A stretch of 64,000 nt of DNA, taken from NORP240 sp942492445. GTDB lineage: Bacteria > Pseudomonadota > Gammaproteobacteria > Pseudomonadales > Pseudohongiellaceae. The notes below the pieces were generated by a model. The model worked only from the letters and a program-made list of their open reading frames with translations, was not told where the DNA came from and ran no database searches. Of the stretch, positions 36,563-44,234 are shown piece after piece. The DNA lies in the NCBI GenBank assembly GCA_942492445.1, contig CALOEW010000042.1:47687-111686 (forward strand), read 5' to 3'. The position numbers and the translations under genes were made by a program. Position 1 is the first letter of the stretch, and each line of letters starts with the position of its first letter.

Positions 36563-37337
36563 CAAGAATCTGTCAGTGATATTCATTGCTGTCCCACATT
36601 TTTAAAAAGTACCGATTTTGCTGTAAAAAGGATAGGATTTTTCTGGACGCAAGAGACCTGTTGATGACAATTTTCCGGGCTTTTCGGGAAGGTCAGCCAT
36701 CTCTGGCGAGGAACGACGGGGGGGAGGTCAGCAAGTACTGGATTTGAAAATCAGATAGCGTGCAGTTTTGTCCAGGTTTTTGAGGGGAGCAGTACGGGGG
36801 GCGGGGACTTAGAAAAATGCCCTGGAAAACGGTCATTTTTCCTCCCTCGGCGCTGGTCCTTTTATTGCAGCCACTGGAACCCCCGGCCACGCCTTGGTAA
36901 GTGCAGAATCCGCAGTGGCTCCGGATGCTCCGATTAACTCCCAGCAGAGGAACTAACGACGAATATCGGCTTTTCCAACGATTGCGCTTCTGGTTTCCAC
37001 AAGCTGAATTCGAGCACTGAGCACCGCTCCAGGGGAGTCTGGGGACGGAGCAATAAAAACGCCGCACCCGACCCGAGCAAGACGGGGGGACCGAGAGGGG
37101 TGCAAGTTGCGGAGGATCAGATTCCCCTGGAGCGGTGCGATCCCCGAATATTTATCGCACGCCAATTTATTGTTGGTCGTGTAACAAACTCACATTCATG
37201 TCTTACAGGGATTATGAATACTGGAAGCACCCGGATTCAGGCCACTGCAAGCCTTCCGGTCATGATATTATGGGGCAGCAACGAGTGATATTCATTCTGT
37301 CAAACGAACCTGAAAAGTAAGCCGGGTTTTATACCGC
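36563..37337. other. Long non-coding stretch with a 16-bp inverted repeat
   Basis: These 775 bases hold no gene I can support; the few open frames have no recognisable composition or motif. There is a perfect 16-base inverted repeat, GCACCGCTCCAGGGGA at 37021-37036 and its complement at 37123-37138, spanning 86 bases. G-runs and C-runs are frequent. This could be an untranslated RNA, a remnant element or spacer. Confidence 0.5.
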
Positions 37338-37874
37338 CTATATCCAGCGCCTCACTTTTGCTTTGTAGCGACGGTACTCTTCGCCAAATTTCTTCTCAAG
37401 GTACCTCTCCTCCTTGAGTATGGCGGTATGATAAACAACGAATACCGCAGGCAAAAAACTCAGTGTCATCCACAGGCTGTTCTGAGACAAGCCGATACCT
37501 ACCGCCAGAAAACAGAAACCCAGATAAACAGGATTGCGGGAATAGGCAAAGGGCCCATGGTCCAATACCCGGGTAGTCGGTTTCCAGGGTTTTATGCTGG
37601 TCTTGTGTTGGTGAAACATCAGGCCGACAGCGATCAGGGCGATAATCGCCAGTACACAGAGGGAGGCACCCACATAGCGCAATATCAGTGATTCCGTAAG
37701 CCCTAGTGGCCAGCCCCACTGCAGACCCAGTCCTGCCGCCAGAAACAGCAGGAACACCAGTGGTGGCGGAATACGCACCCCCGGGCCCCGGTGGTCGAGA
37801 TTACCGTTGTCGCCTGGATGCCGGGTCGGATGCGGATCCAATCGGTGCGGTTCATTCCCTCTTTCCTCTGTCAT
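37338..37874 (-). CDS. Isoprenylcysteine carboxyl methyltransferase family membrane protein
   Basis: This 178-residue protein has a hydrophilic N-terminus, then three to four membrane segments and the C-terminal pattern HGPFAYSRNPVYLGFCFLA and KEERYLEKKFGEEYRRYKAK. This is the ICMT/PEMT-like methyltransferase fold (DUF1295 or NnrU-like relatives). Bacterial members are mostly of unknown substrate. It stands alone on the minus strand. Confidence 0.82.
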   Translation of the reverse strand: MTEERGNEPHRLDPHPTRHPGDNGNLDHRGPGVRIPPPLVFLLFLAAGLGLQWGWPLGLTESLILRYVGASLCVLAIIALIAVGLMFHQHKTSIKPWKPTTRVLDHGPFAYSRNPVYLGFCFLAVGIGLSQNSLWMTLSFLPAVFVVYHTAILKEERYLEKKFGEEYRRYKAKVRRWI

Positions 37875-38097
37875 GCTTCTCTCCTCTGCCTATCCCGGTA
37901 ATCAGAGGTTCCACAAAAAACGCCCTGCGGGAACATGACGCCAGTATAGGGCCTGGGTCTTTCAATGAAAACCTGGACATGGGCACACTATCGGCCCCTG
38001 GGCCATGCTTAACTGCTTTCCGCGGAAAAAGAATTGATTGATGGAAACGGATAAGAGATAGTTGGATTCATAAAAGCAACAACCGGAGGTTGAAACC

Positions 38098-38973
38098 ATG
38101 TGTGACGAATTTACTCAGAAAGACGCCGATGCATCGGTCAGACGCCGCGGCGTAACCCGCCGGAAATTCAACAAGATTTCTGCGACTGCCGCACTGGCGG
38201 CGATGCTGCCCCCGGTAGCCAACGCCCAACCGGTCGCGGAACGGGATGTAGAAATCACCACCCCAGATGGCGTCGCCGATTGTTACTTTGTCTATCCAAG
38301 CCTGGGGCAGCATGCCGCGGTGGTGGTATGGCCGGACATCCTCGGCCTGCGACCGGCTTTCCGCGAAATGGGCAAGCGGCTGGCCCGCTCCGGGTACGCA
38401 GTGCTGGTGGTAAACCCGTTTTATCGGGATGCCCGGTCGCCGGTGGTGAAGATGGGCGCCAGTTTCGGCGATCCAGAAACCCGTAACACGGTTTTGCCAA
38501 TGGCGCGCAATCTCAATGCCGATACCCACTTCACCGATGCCAGAGCCTTCGTTTCCTGGCTTGATCAGCAGCCTCAGGTAGATACCGCTCGAGGCGTGGG
38601 CACCACCGGCTATTGTATGGGTGGCCCAATGGTGATGCGCACCGCTGCGGCTGTTCCCGGCCGTGTCAAGGCCGGCGCCACCTTTCATGGTGGCGGGCTG
38701 GCGACCGATGCCCCGGACAGCCCTCATCTGCTGATCCCGGAAACTACTGCGGCCATGCTGCATGCGGTGGCTGAGAACGACGATACCAATGACCCGGATG
38801 CAAAGTTCAAGTTGCGCGAAGCCTACGCTGCAGCCCGCCTGCCTGCCGAGGTGGAGGTTTACGAGGGCACCCTGCATGGCTGGTGCTCCATCGATTTCGA
38901 AGTCTACCACCAGGAGCAGGCCGAGCGCGCCTGGAGTCGGCTGCTGGCTCTGTTTGATGATGCCCTGGCCTGA
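38098..38973 (+). CDS. Tat-exported dienelactone hydrolase family protein
   Basis: This 291-residue protein starts with a twin-arginine signal: TRRKFNKISATAALAAMLPP, exactly the S/T-R-R-x-F-x-K motif. The alpha/beta hydrolase body has the dienelactone hydrolase nucleophile motif TTGYCMGGPMVMR (cysteine instead of serine), VVVWPDILGLRPAFREMGKR, and a C-terminal histidine in EGTLHGWCSID. It should hydrolyse an ester or lactone in the periplasm. A strong bidirectional terminator follows. Confidence 0.9.
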   Translation: MCDEFTQKDADASVRRRGVTRRKFNKISATAALAAMLPPVANAQPVAERDVEITTPDGVADCYFVYPSLGQHAAVVVWPDILGLRPAFREMGKRLARSGYAVLVVNPFYRDARSPVVKMGASFGDPETRNTVLPMARNLNADTHFTDARAFVSWLDQQPQVDTARGVGTTGYCMGGPMVMRTAAAVPGRVKAGATFHGGGLATDAPDSPHLLIPETTAAMLHAVAENDDTNDPDAKFKLREAYAAARLPAEVEVYEGTLHGWCSIDFEVYHQEQAERAWSRLLALFDDALA

Positions 38974-39030
38974 GGATCAGCCCTGGCTCGCGCTTCGATG
39001 ATCCCGATTTCGAGCCGGCACCGGATTCGA

Positions 39031-39071
39031 AAAAAGCCCCGCCACGTCCCAGGGACACGGCGGGGCTTTTT
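39031..39071. terminator. Bidirectional intrinsic terminator
   Basis: AAAAAGCCCCGCC (39031-39043) pairs with GGCGGGGCTTTTT (39059-39071), so a G/C-rich stem is followed by a T-run on either strand. It separates the convergent dienelactone hydrolase and PD40 genes. Confidence 0.9.
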
Positions 39072-39164
39072 GTGTACAGCGGGAAGATCCCCTGTGGGCT
39101 GCCTTTCGAGGTTAAATCAGCCGCCCACTGACTTTTTCGACATTTATCACTTCAGGCCCACAGT

Positions 39165-40136
39165 TCACTCACCCAGATTGACTTTCCGGGTCCAGAAAAT
39201 ATCGATGTTGCCCAGGCTGTTGTCCTGCCGATTGGAGAACCAGCTGAAGGTCTCGCCGCCGGGTGGCAGTGCCGGGCACATGTCATTGGCGTCGGTGTTG
39301 ACCCTTGGCCCGAGATTTTTCGCCGGCCCCCAGCTGTTGGTCCCCTGCTGCATACTGCCCCACAGGTCCATACCACCGAACCCGCCCTCCCTGTTGGACG
39401 TGAAATACACCATACCACTGGAATCCTGGGTAAAGTGAAATTCCTCCGCGGCGGTGTTGATATTGGGGCCCTGATTCACCGGCTCCATCCAGTTACCCTC
39501 TGCGTCCGGCCGGGAGCACCAGATATCGGAACCACCGAAACCGCCGTCGCGCCGGGAAGCAAAACAGAGGGTCTGTCCGTCCTGCAGGATCGCCGGGCAG
39601 TGCTCGTTACCCTCGTTGGTGCTGATCGGAAACCCCAGCAACTCCGGTGAGGTCCATTCCCCATTCACGTTGCGGGTTACAAACAGGTCAGTGGCGTTGT
39701 TGGGATTACTGGTGGCGAGACGGTCGGACTTGAAGTAAATGGTGTTGCCGTCGGCGGTGATCCAGGGTTCCCTGTCGTCCCCTCGGCGCAAAGGGTCCAC
39801 GTCTGTAGCAGGTGCCGCGTTAACCGGAAGACCCATATTGACGGGGTCATTCCAGGTTCCGGTGCCCTCGTTGAAGGTAGCGATATACAGGTCTTTGGGA
39901 TCACCCGATGCCACCGCCATGTCTTCGCGGGCACTGCAGAACACCATGGTGCCGTCATCCGCGAAGGAAAGCTCTCCCTCGGCCCACAGGGTATTGATAG
40001 GCTCGCCAAAATTATGCACCGCCAGGTCTACCCAGGACTTTTCCTGGCCCCAGACCTGGCTGCTGGCCGCTATCAAAGTGGTTGCACAAGCCACCGACCT
40101 CCACACACCACGGGCACTTCCGATTCTAATTACCAT
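39165..40136 (-). CDS. Exported PD40-type beta-propeller protein
   Basis: I place the start at ATG 40136 (MVIRIGSARGVWRSV), with AAGGAG upstream. The signal peptide ends at SSQVWGQ. The rest (about 300 residues) is a run of PD40/TolB-like blades: SFADDGTMVFCSA, PWITADGNTIYFKSD, PAILQDGQTLCFASRRDGGF, FTQDSSGMVYFTSNREGGFG. Such propellers bind proteins or glycans in the periplasm; the OmpA-like domain often found with them is absent. The partner is unknown. Confidence 0.85.
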   Translation of the reverse strand: MVIRIGSARGVWRSVACATTLIAASSQVWGQEKSWVDLAVHNFGEPINTLWAEGELSFADDGTMVFCSAREDMAVASGDPKDLYIATFNEGTGTWNDPVNMGLPVNAAPATDVDPLRRGDDREPWITADGNTIYFKSDRLATSNPNNATDLFVTRNVNGEWTSPELLGFPISTNEGNEHCPAILQDGQTLCFASRRDGGFGGSDIWCSRPDAEGNWMEPVNQGPNINTAAEEFHFTQDSSGMVYFTSNREGGFGGMDLWGSMQQGTNSWGPAKNLGPRVNTDANDMCPALPPGGETFSWFSNRQDNSLGNIDIFWTRKVNLGE

Positions 40137-40189
40137 TACATTTGCTCCTTGAAAGATTGGTTCCAGGGCCTGCTGGAAGCACAGCGACG

Positions 40190-40726
40190 TTACGAGGCAT
40201 AATCCACGCGAAACGTCCACCACCGCTCAGCACGCGGTGCGCCCGGGATCGGGGCACCAACCGGGTTCGGTAAAGAATTCAATTTGGCATCCCTGGCTCT
40301 CCAGGCCCGATCCAATTCCGCGGGATCGGTAACCCGGTTCAAAACCACCGGGTAGACGACACCTTCAAGCCGCAATCGCGCCGTCTCATCCTCCCCTACC
40401 CGGGCAGCCCAGTACTTGGTGTCACACACCGAGCAGCTCAGGTACAGATTGCCATCGGGAGTCGCCATGCAATTGAGATTTATTGAGTGGGGGCGGACGC
40501 CTGCCCAGATCTGAATCTGGCACAGTTCCACCTCGTTGGCGAAGCGCCAGTCGCTGACTGACTGCTCTGATCGGTCTCCGAACAGAAAGCCGCCGGGTGT
40601 CATCTCGCAGGGGCAGATGGACGAATAGATCATGAACCCGGCTACGGCAATCACGGCCAGTCCGGCAAGCCCGCCGCCTGCCAGAATCGGCAGTCTGGAT
40701 TTACGTTCGCTCGAGAGTTCACTCAT
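40190..40726 (-). CDS. Membrane-anchored hypothetical protein
   Basis: This 178-residue protein has a single N-terminal membrane anchor (ILAGGGLAGLAVIAVAGFMI) and a periplasmic domain. The segment INLNCMATPDGNLYLSCS, then YWAARVGEDETARLRLEG and YPVVLNRVTDPAELDRAWRA, resembles the split-barrel flavin/PNPOx-like proteins, but I cannot confirm that. Cysteines near the anchor (SICPCEM) and in LSCSVCDTKYW could bind metal. It is just upstream of the PD40 gene on the same strand, 53 bases apart. Confidence 0.6.
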   Translation of the reverse strand: MSELSSERKSRLPILAGGGLAGLAVIAVAGFMIYSSICPCEMTPGGFLFGDRSEQSVSDWRFANEVELCQIQIWAGVRPHSINLNCMATPDGNLYLSCSVCDTKYWAARVGEDETARLRLEGVVYPVVLNRVTDPAELDRAWRARDAKLNSLPNPVGAPIPGAPRAERWWTFRVDYAS

Positions 40727-41108
40727 TTTAGCTCTCCTGGATATTACTGGTTGCCCTGTTGGGCGACTTTCGGTCTGCCAGTCTAGAATAAGCTGTACAG
40801 GGAGGTCTACCCCTAACTTAAGGAACCTCAGCTAGCGTGCAGTCTTGTATCCGGTGGTATGGAAGTCAGTTAATCGTGGCTTCGTGAATTCCTTGATTAG
40901 TGCGTGGCTTCTAGCGGCGTGGCCGGCAGGGGGTCCTGTGGCTGCGTGACAATCTCACCTTCATGTCTGACAGAAAGAGGGCGTGTCTGAAGGACGCTAT
41001 GGACGGCACCGGACTGATGCCTATTCTGTCAAAAAAGCCCTCGTTCCGGAGAAGAGGGCTTCTGAGTTTGCCGCCGGGCAGGTCGCGGCAGGGATGCATC
41101 GCTGCGGA
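40727..41108. other. Intergenic region with a repeat end and a terminator
   Basis: This 382-base stretch has no gene I can support. A dispersed-repeat end, CTTAAGGAACCTCAG, lies near 40816-40830, and a minus-strand terminator is at 41031-41061. Confidence 0.5.
41031..41061 (-). terminator. Intrinsic terminator after the acidic beta-helix gene
   Basis: On the minus strand AAGCCCTC and GAGGGCTT form an 8-pair stem followed by a run of T residues. It lies 48 bases past the stop codon at 41109. Confidence 0.85.
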
Positions 41109-42590
41109 TTAAAGTTCCACAACATCCTCGAGATCAAGTGTATTCACGGAGGACCCCCTGACACTGACCGTGCCGTCACCACTGCCGTCCTGCTCCAGCG
41201 ACAACGTGTCAATAACGGATCCCCGGATCACCACATTGAGGTCACCGGCGTCGTCTTCCTGCACATCGACATCATCGAAAGTGGATCCCTTCAGAGTCAG
41301 GTAGACACTTCCATCCCAGGTTTCCTCAATTTCCAGGTCGTCGTCAGAATTGGAACCGGCAATGTCAACGACTACGTCGCCGTCCCCACCGAGACCGTCT
41401 TCATCGACATGCTCAATCTTGAATTCGTCGCCAGTCTGGTCAAGACCCTGTACTTTGACGATCAGATCACCGTCTTTCAACTTCTCCAGTTGAATTTCAT
41501 CATTGGTCTCAACTCCAGTCATCCTGACTATCATGTCGTCCTCTCCTTCGTCGGACACCTTGATGCCGTCCCCGGCGTTGTCGTGGGCGAAGACGTTGAT
41601 GAAGTCAAGGTCAACGCTCACGCCGGTATTGTCTCCAGTCCCGAGCACATCAAAATCCAGACCCTCGTCATAGTTACCGGTCAGGTACACGTTGTTGATT
41701 GTGCCTGCAAGTGCCCCCGGACCCCCTTCGTCGATATCAAAGGCATCGTCCACGTCTGCTTCGCCGTCGTCATTGCAGTTCGGGTCCAGGAGAATAACAG
41801 CATCGAAATCCAGATCGCCGCCGTCATAGCAATAGGCACCGTTATTCCGGAAGGACGTATTACGCACATGAACAAAGACGCTGCCGTCTTGATTTTCGTC
41901 CAGCTCAATGCCATCGCCACCGATGCCGTTGAACTCCGAATTGACAGCTTCCAGCGTGATATCCCCGAGGCCACGCTCATTGGCACGGAAGCCGTCACCG
42001 TCCTGTTTACCAAATCCGGCACCTTCAATCAGTACATTGGCCAGGCGCGCGTGAATCGATGCCTCGGATCCGTCTCCCTCACCTCCTGCGCCACCGCCAC
42101 ATTCCGGTTCTGAACAGTCGTTAATCAGAATACCGTGGTCTCCCGTGTCGAACACAGCCACCCGGTTCAGATCCATGTGGACGATACCCTGGCGTCCCAC
42201 TGGCACGTCCAACAGAATGCCGACACCGCCACCCTGATTCTCAATACTGTAGCCACCCTTCCCTTGAAAAATCAGGTTGTTAATTGTGAGGTCAGCCCCT
42301 TTTTCAATGAACAGAATCGCTTCACCATCCGCCAGCGCAGTGCCATCGATGACCTGACCAGCCGCGTGGATACTCAGGGGATCGGTTCCCGCGTACACCA
42401 GTGGAGTAACCAGGGAAATGACAGCTATACCGGGGTTGATCGTTATTTGAGTGGCACCGCCTTCCAGAGCCTCGCGCAGGGAACCGGGGCCGCTGTCGCC
42501 ACCAACCGTTACCCTGGCCGGCGGCTGCGCCATTACAGAGAACGGCATCGCCAGGCAGAGCAGCATCGTTAAACCGAATACTTTCCTCAT
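41109..42590 (-). CDS. Exported acidic right-handed beta-helix protein
   Basis: This 493-residue protein has a signal peptide (MRKVFGLTMLLCLAMPFSVM ending AQ) and a DSGPGSLREAL motif at residues about 32-43, typical of the first coil of secreted beta-helix proteins. The rest is a ladder of short strands (AADDDAGDLNVVIRG-like units: GSVYLTLKGSTFDDVDVQED, GDGTVSVRGSSVNTLDLE). It is strongly Asp/Glu-rich with few basic residues, compatible with calcium binding. No enzymatic site is evident. The opposite strand has a long open frame that I regard as a shadow. Confidence 0.75.
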   Translation of the reverse strand: MRKVFGLTMLLCLAMPFSVMAQPPARVTVGGDSGPGSLREALEGGATQITINPGIAVISLVTPLVYAGTDPLSIHAAGQVIDGTALADGEAILFIEKGADLTINNLIFQGKGGYSIENQGGGVGILLDVPVGRQGIVHMDLNRVAVFDTGDHGILINDCSEPECGGGAGGEGDGSEASIHARLANVLIEGAGFGKQDGDGFRANERGLGDITLEAVNSEFNGIGGDGIELDENQDGSVFVHVRNTSFRNNGAYCYDGGDLDFDAVILLDPNCNDDGEADVDDAFDIDEGGPGALAGTINNVYLTGNYDEGLDFDVLGTGDNTGVSVDLDFINVFAHDNAGDGIKVSDEGEDDMIVRMTGVETNDEIQLEKLKDGDLIVKVQGLDQTGDEFKIEHVDEDGLGGDGDVVVDIAGSNSDDDLEIEETWDGSVYLTLKGSTFDDVDVQEDDAGDLNVVIRGSVIDTLSLEQDGSGDGTVSVRGSSVNTLDLEDVVEL

Positions 42591-42678
42591 TTTTCACTTC
42601 TCCCTGAATAATAGGATGAGTTATTTACGAGGCAACGACGCTATCAAAGCAATGTGACCAAAGGATTACCAAAATATT

Positions 42679-43122
42679 TCAGGGAACCCTCCAGTTCCTC
42701 AACAACGTGGTGTGGAGTTCGTTTTTGTCAATCACCCGGAAGCCGTGACGTTGGAACAGGGACAGGGCGCGATTTCCGTTACGCAGGCTGATGCCGCAAT
42801 CCCTTTGATTCCGGTCACAGTGATACAGCACCTTTTCCAGTACTTGTGAGCCGATCCCCTGGTTGAGGTATTCAGGCAGCAGATAGAAGCCACTCAGCCT
42901 GATGGTTTTCTGCCGCCGATCCACGGACAAGGTCCCAACAGGTACTCCGTCCCGACAGATAATGGACCAGGGCTTTTCCTGCCAGTCCAGATCGTGCACC
43001 TTCCTCTGGTAGTCCTCGTGCCAGCCCCATTTCCGTTCTATCCACGGACCCAGCGCTTTTTTCTTAACCTGGTAAACGAAATCCCCGTCGTTTTCACTCG
43101 CAGTCCTCAGTTCAATTTCCAC
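42679..43122 (-). CDS. GNAT family N-acetyltransferase
   Basis: I start this at GTG 43122 (VEIELRTASENDGDF), with AGGGAG upstream; an in-frame ATG at 43176 has no ribosome site. The product is 147 residues with GNAT motifs A (FYLLPEYLNQGIGSQVLEKV) and B (LRNGNRALSLFQRHGFRVID). The acceptor is unknown. Confidence 0.83.
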   Translation of the reverse strand: MEIELRTASENDGDFVYQVKKKALGPWIERKWGWHEDYQRKVHDLDWQEKPWSIICRDGVPVGTLSVDRRQKTIRLSGFYLLPEYLNQGIGSQVLEKVLYHCDRNQRDCGISLRNGNRALSLFQRHGFRVIDKNELHTTLLRNWRVP

Positions 43123-43262
43123 AGAGTATCTCCCTCTGGAACCTGGGTGCAGGGACAGGTTGTCGTTGTATCGCAAGGTAATAAGGAAAAGACATGAAAC
43201 AGCCCCTGGCCATTTGTAACCGGTACTCCGGAATTCTTCAGTACTCGCCTCATTCTCAGGGA

Positions 43263-44225
43263 TTATTCGTCCCAGATTCCGCCAACTGTGTAAGGGCTTT
43301 TTCTGCCGGCAAAAAAGGCGCCGTTCACATAGCGGTAGTGGCGGTCAAGGTTATTGAGTTGGTCCAGTTCACCAGCTTCCAGAGTGATGTCCGCAGCTTC
43401 GAGGTTGGATTTCAGGTGATCCGGATTGACCGATTTGGGTATGACCGAAGTACCGCGATTCACCGCCCAGGCCAACAACACCTGGGCCGGCGACAGGTTT
43501 CTCGAGCTGGCGATCTCCCGAACAACAGCGTTCTCCAGCATATCAGGTTCATTCCTGGCCTTGAAAGCCGGGTTCCTGTCCCTGGATCCAAGTGGTGAGA
43601 ATGCGGTCAATAAAATCCGCCGGTCCTGGCAGAATTTTTTCAGCTTCTCCTGGGCCAGCAACGGATGCATTTCCACCTGGCTGACAGCGGGCCGGATACG
43701 ACTGCACTCCAGTAAGGACCGTAGTTTGGCGGCGCTGAAATTTGAAGTCCCGATATGCCGGGACAAGCGCTCGTCGACACAGGCCTCCAACCCCCTCCAG
43801 GTTTCCCCCAAAGGCACCTCATCCAGGGTAAAGAAATCCTCTCGCGAATGTGGGAATGACACTCCCTTGCGGAAGGCGATCGGCCAATGGACGAGATACA
43901 GGTCGAGGTAGTCCAATCGCAGATCGGCCAGTGATTTTTTCAGAGCCGGGCGCACATCCTCCTCGCGGTGACAATCATTCCATAACTTGGAGGTTATCCA
44001 TAACTCCTCTCGCTTCACCTCACCGGCATTCATGATCTCCTCCAGCGCCTGACCGATCTCAGCTTCATTACCGTAAACCGCGGCGCAATCAATATGGCGA
44101 TAGCCCAGCCTGATTGCCTCCCTTACCGCCAGATAGGCGTCACCCGGCGCCGATTTCCAGGTGCCAAGGCCCAGCATCGGTAAACTGTCACCATTTTCGC
44201 ATTTCAGATATTTCACTGTTCCCAA
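43263..44225 (-). CDS. Aldo/keto reductase
   Basis: This 320-residue NADPH-dependent reductase has the AKR tetrad: Asp in GYRHIDCAAVYGNEAEIG (also the Tyr), Lys in ELWITSKLWNDCH, His in LDLYLVHWPIAF. The C-terminal cofactor motif is NRGTSVIPKSVNPDHLKSNL. The full (alpha/beta)8 fold is present with normal length. It lies 9 bases from the end of the next gene upstream, same strand. Confidence 0.93.
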   Translation of the reverse strand: MGTVKYLKCENGDSLPMLGLGTWKSAPGDAYLAVREAIRLGYRHIDCAAVYGNEAEIGQALEEIMNAGEVKREELWITSKLWNDCHREEDVRPALKKSLADLRLDYLDLYLVHWPIAFRKGVSFPHSREDFFTLDEVPLGETWRGLEACVDERLSRHIGTSNFSAAKLRSLLECSRIRPAVSQVEMHPLLAQEKLKKFCQDRRILLTAFSPLGSRDRNPAFKARNEPDMLENAVVREIASSRNLSPAQVLLAWAVNRGTSVIPKSVNPDHLKSNLEAADITLEAGELDQLNNLDRHYRYVNGAFFAGRKSPYTVGGIWDE

Positions 44226-44234
44226 TCAATATTT

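Noticed and set aside
36693..37067. A 124-codon open frame on the minus strand in the long gap
   Set aside because: The translation is Cys/Pro/Ser/Arg-rich with no domain pattern and no ribosome site; it looks like chance in GC-rich sequence.
40983..42113. A 376-codon open frame on the plus strand
   Set aside because: It lies antisense to the acidic beta-helix gene, whose Asp codons (GAC/GAT) read as GTC/ATC, giving a Val/Ile-rich shadow. The minus-strand gene has a signal peptide, ribosome site and terminator.
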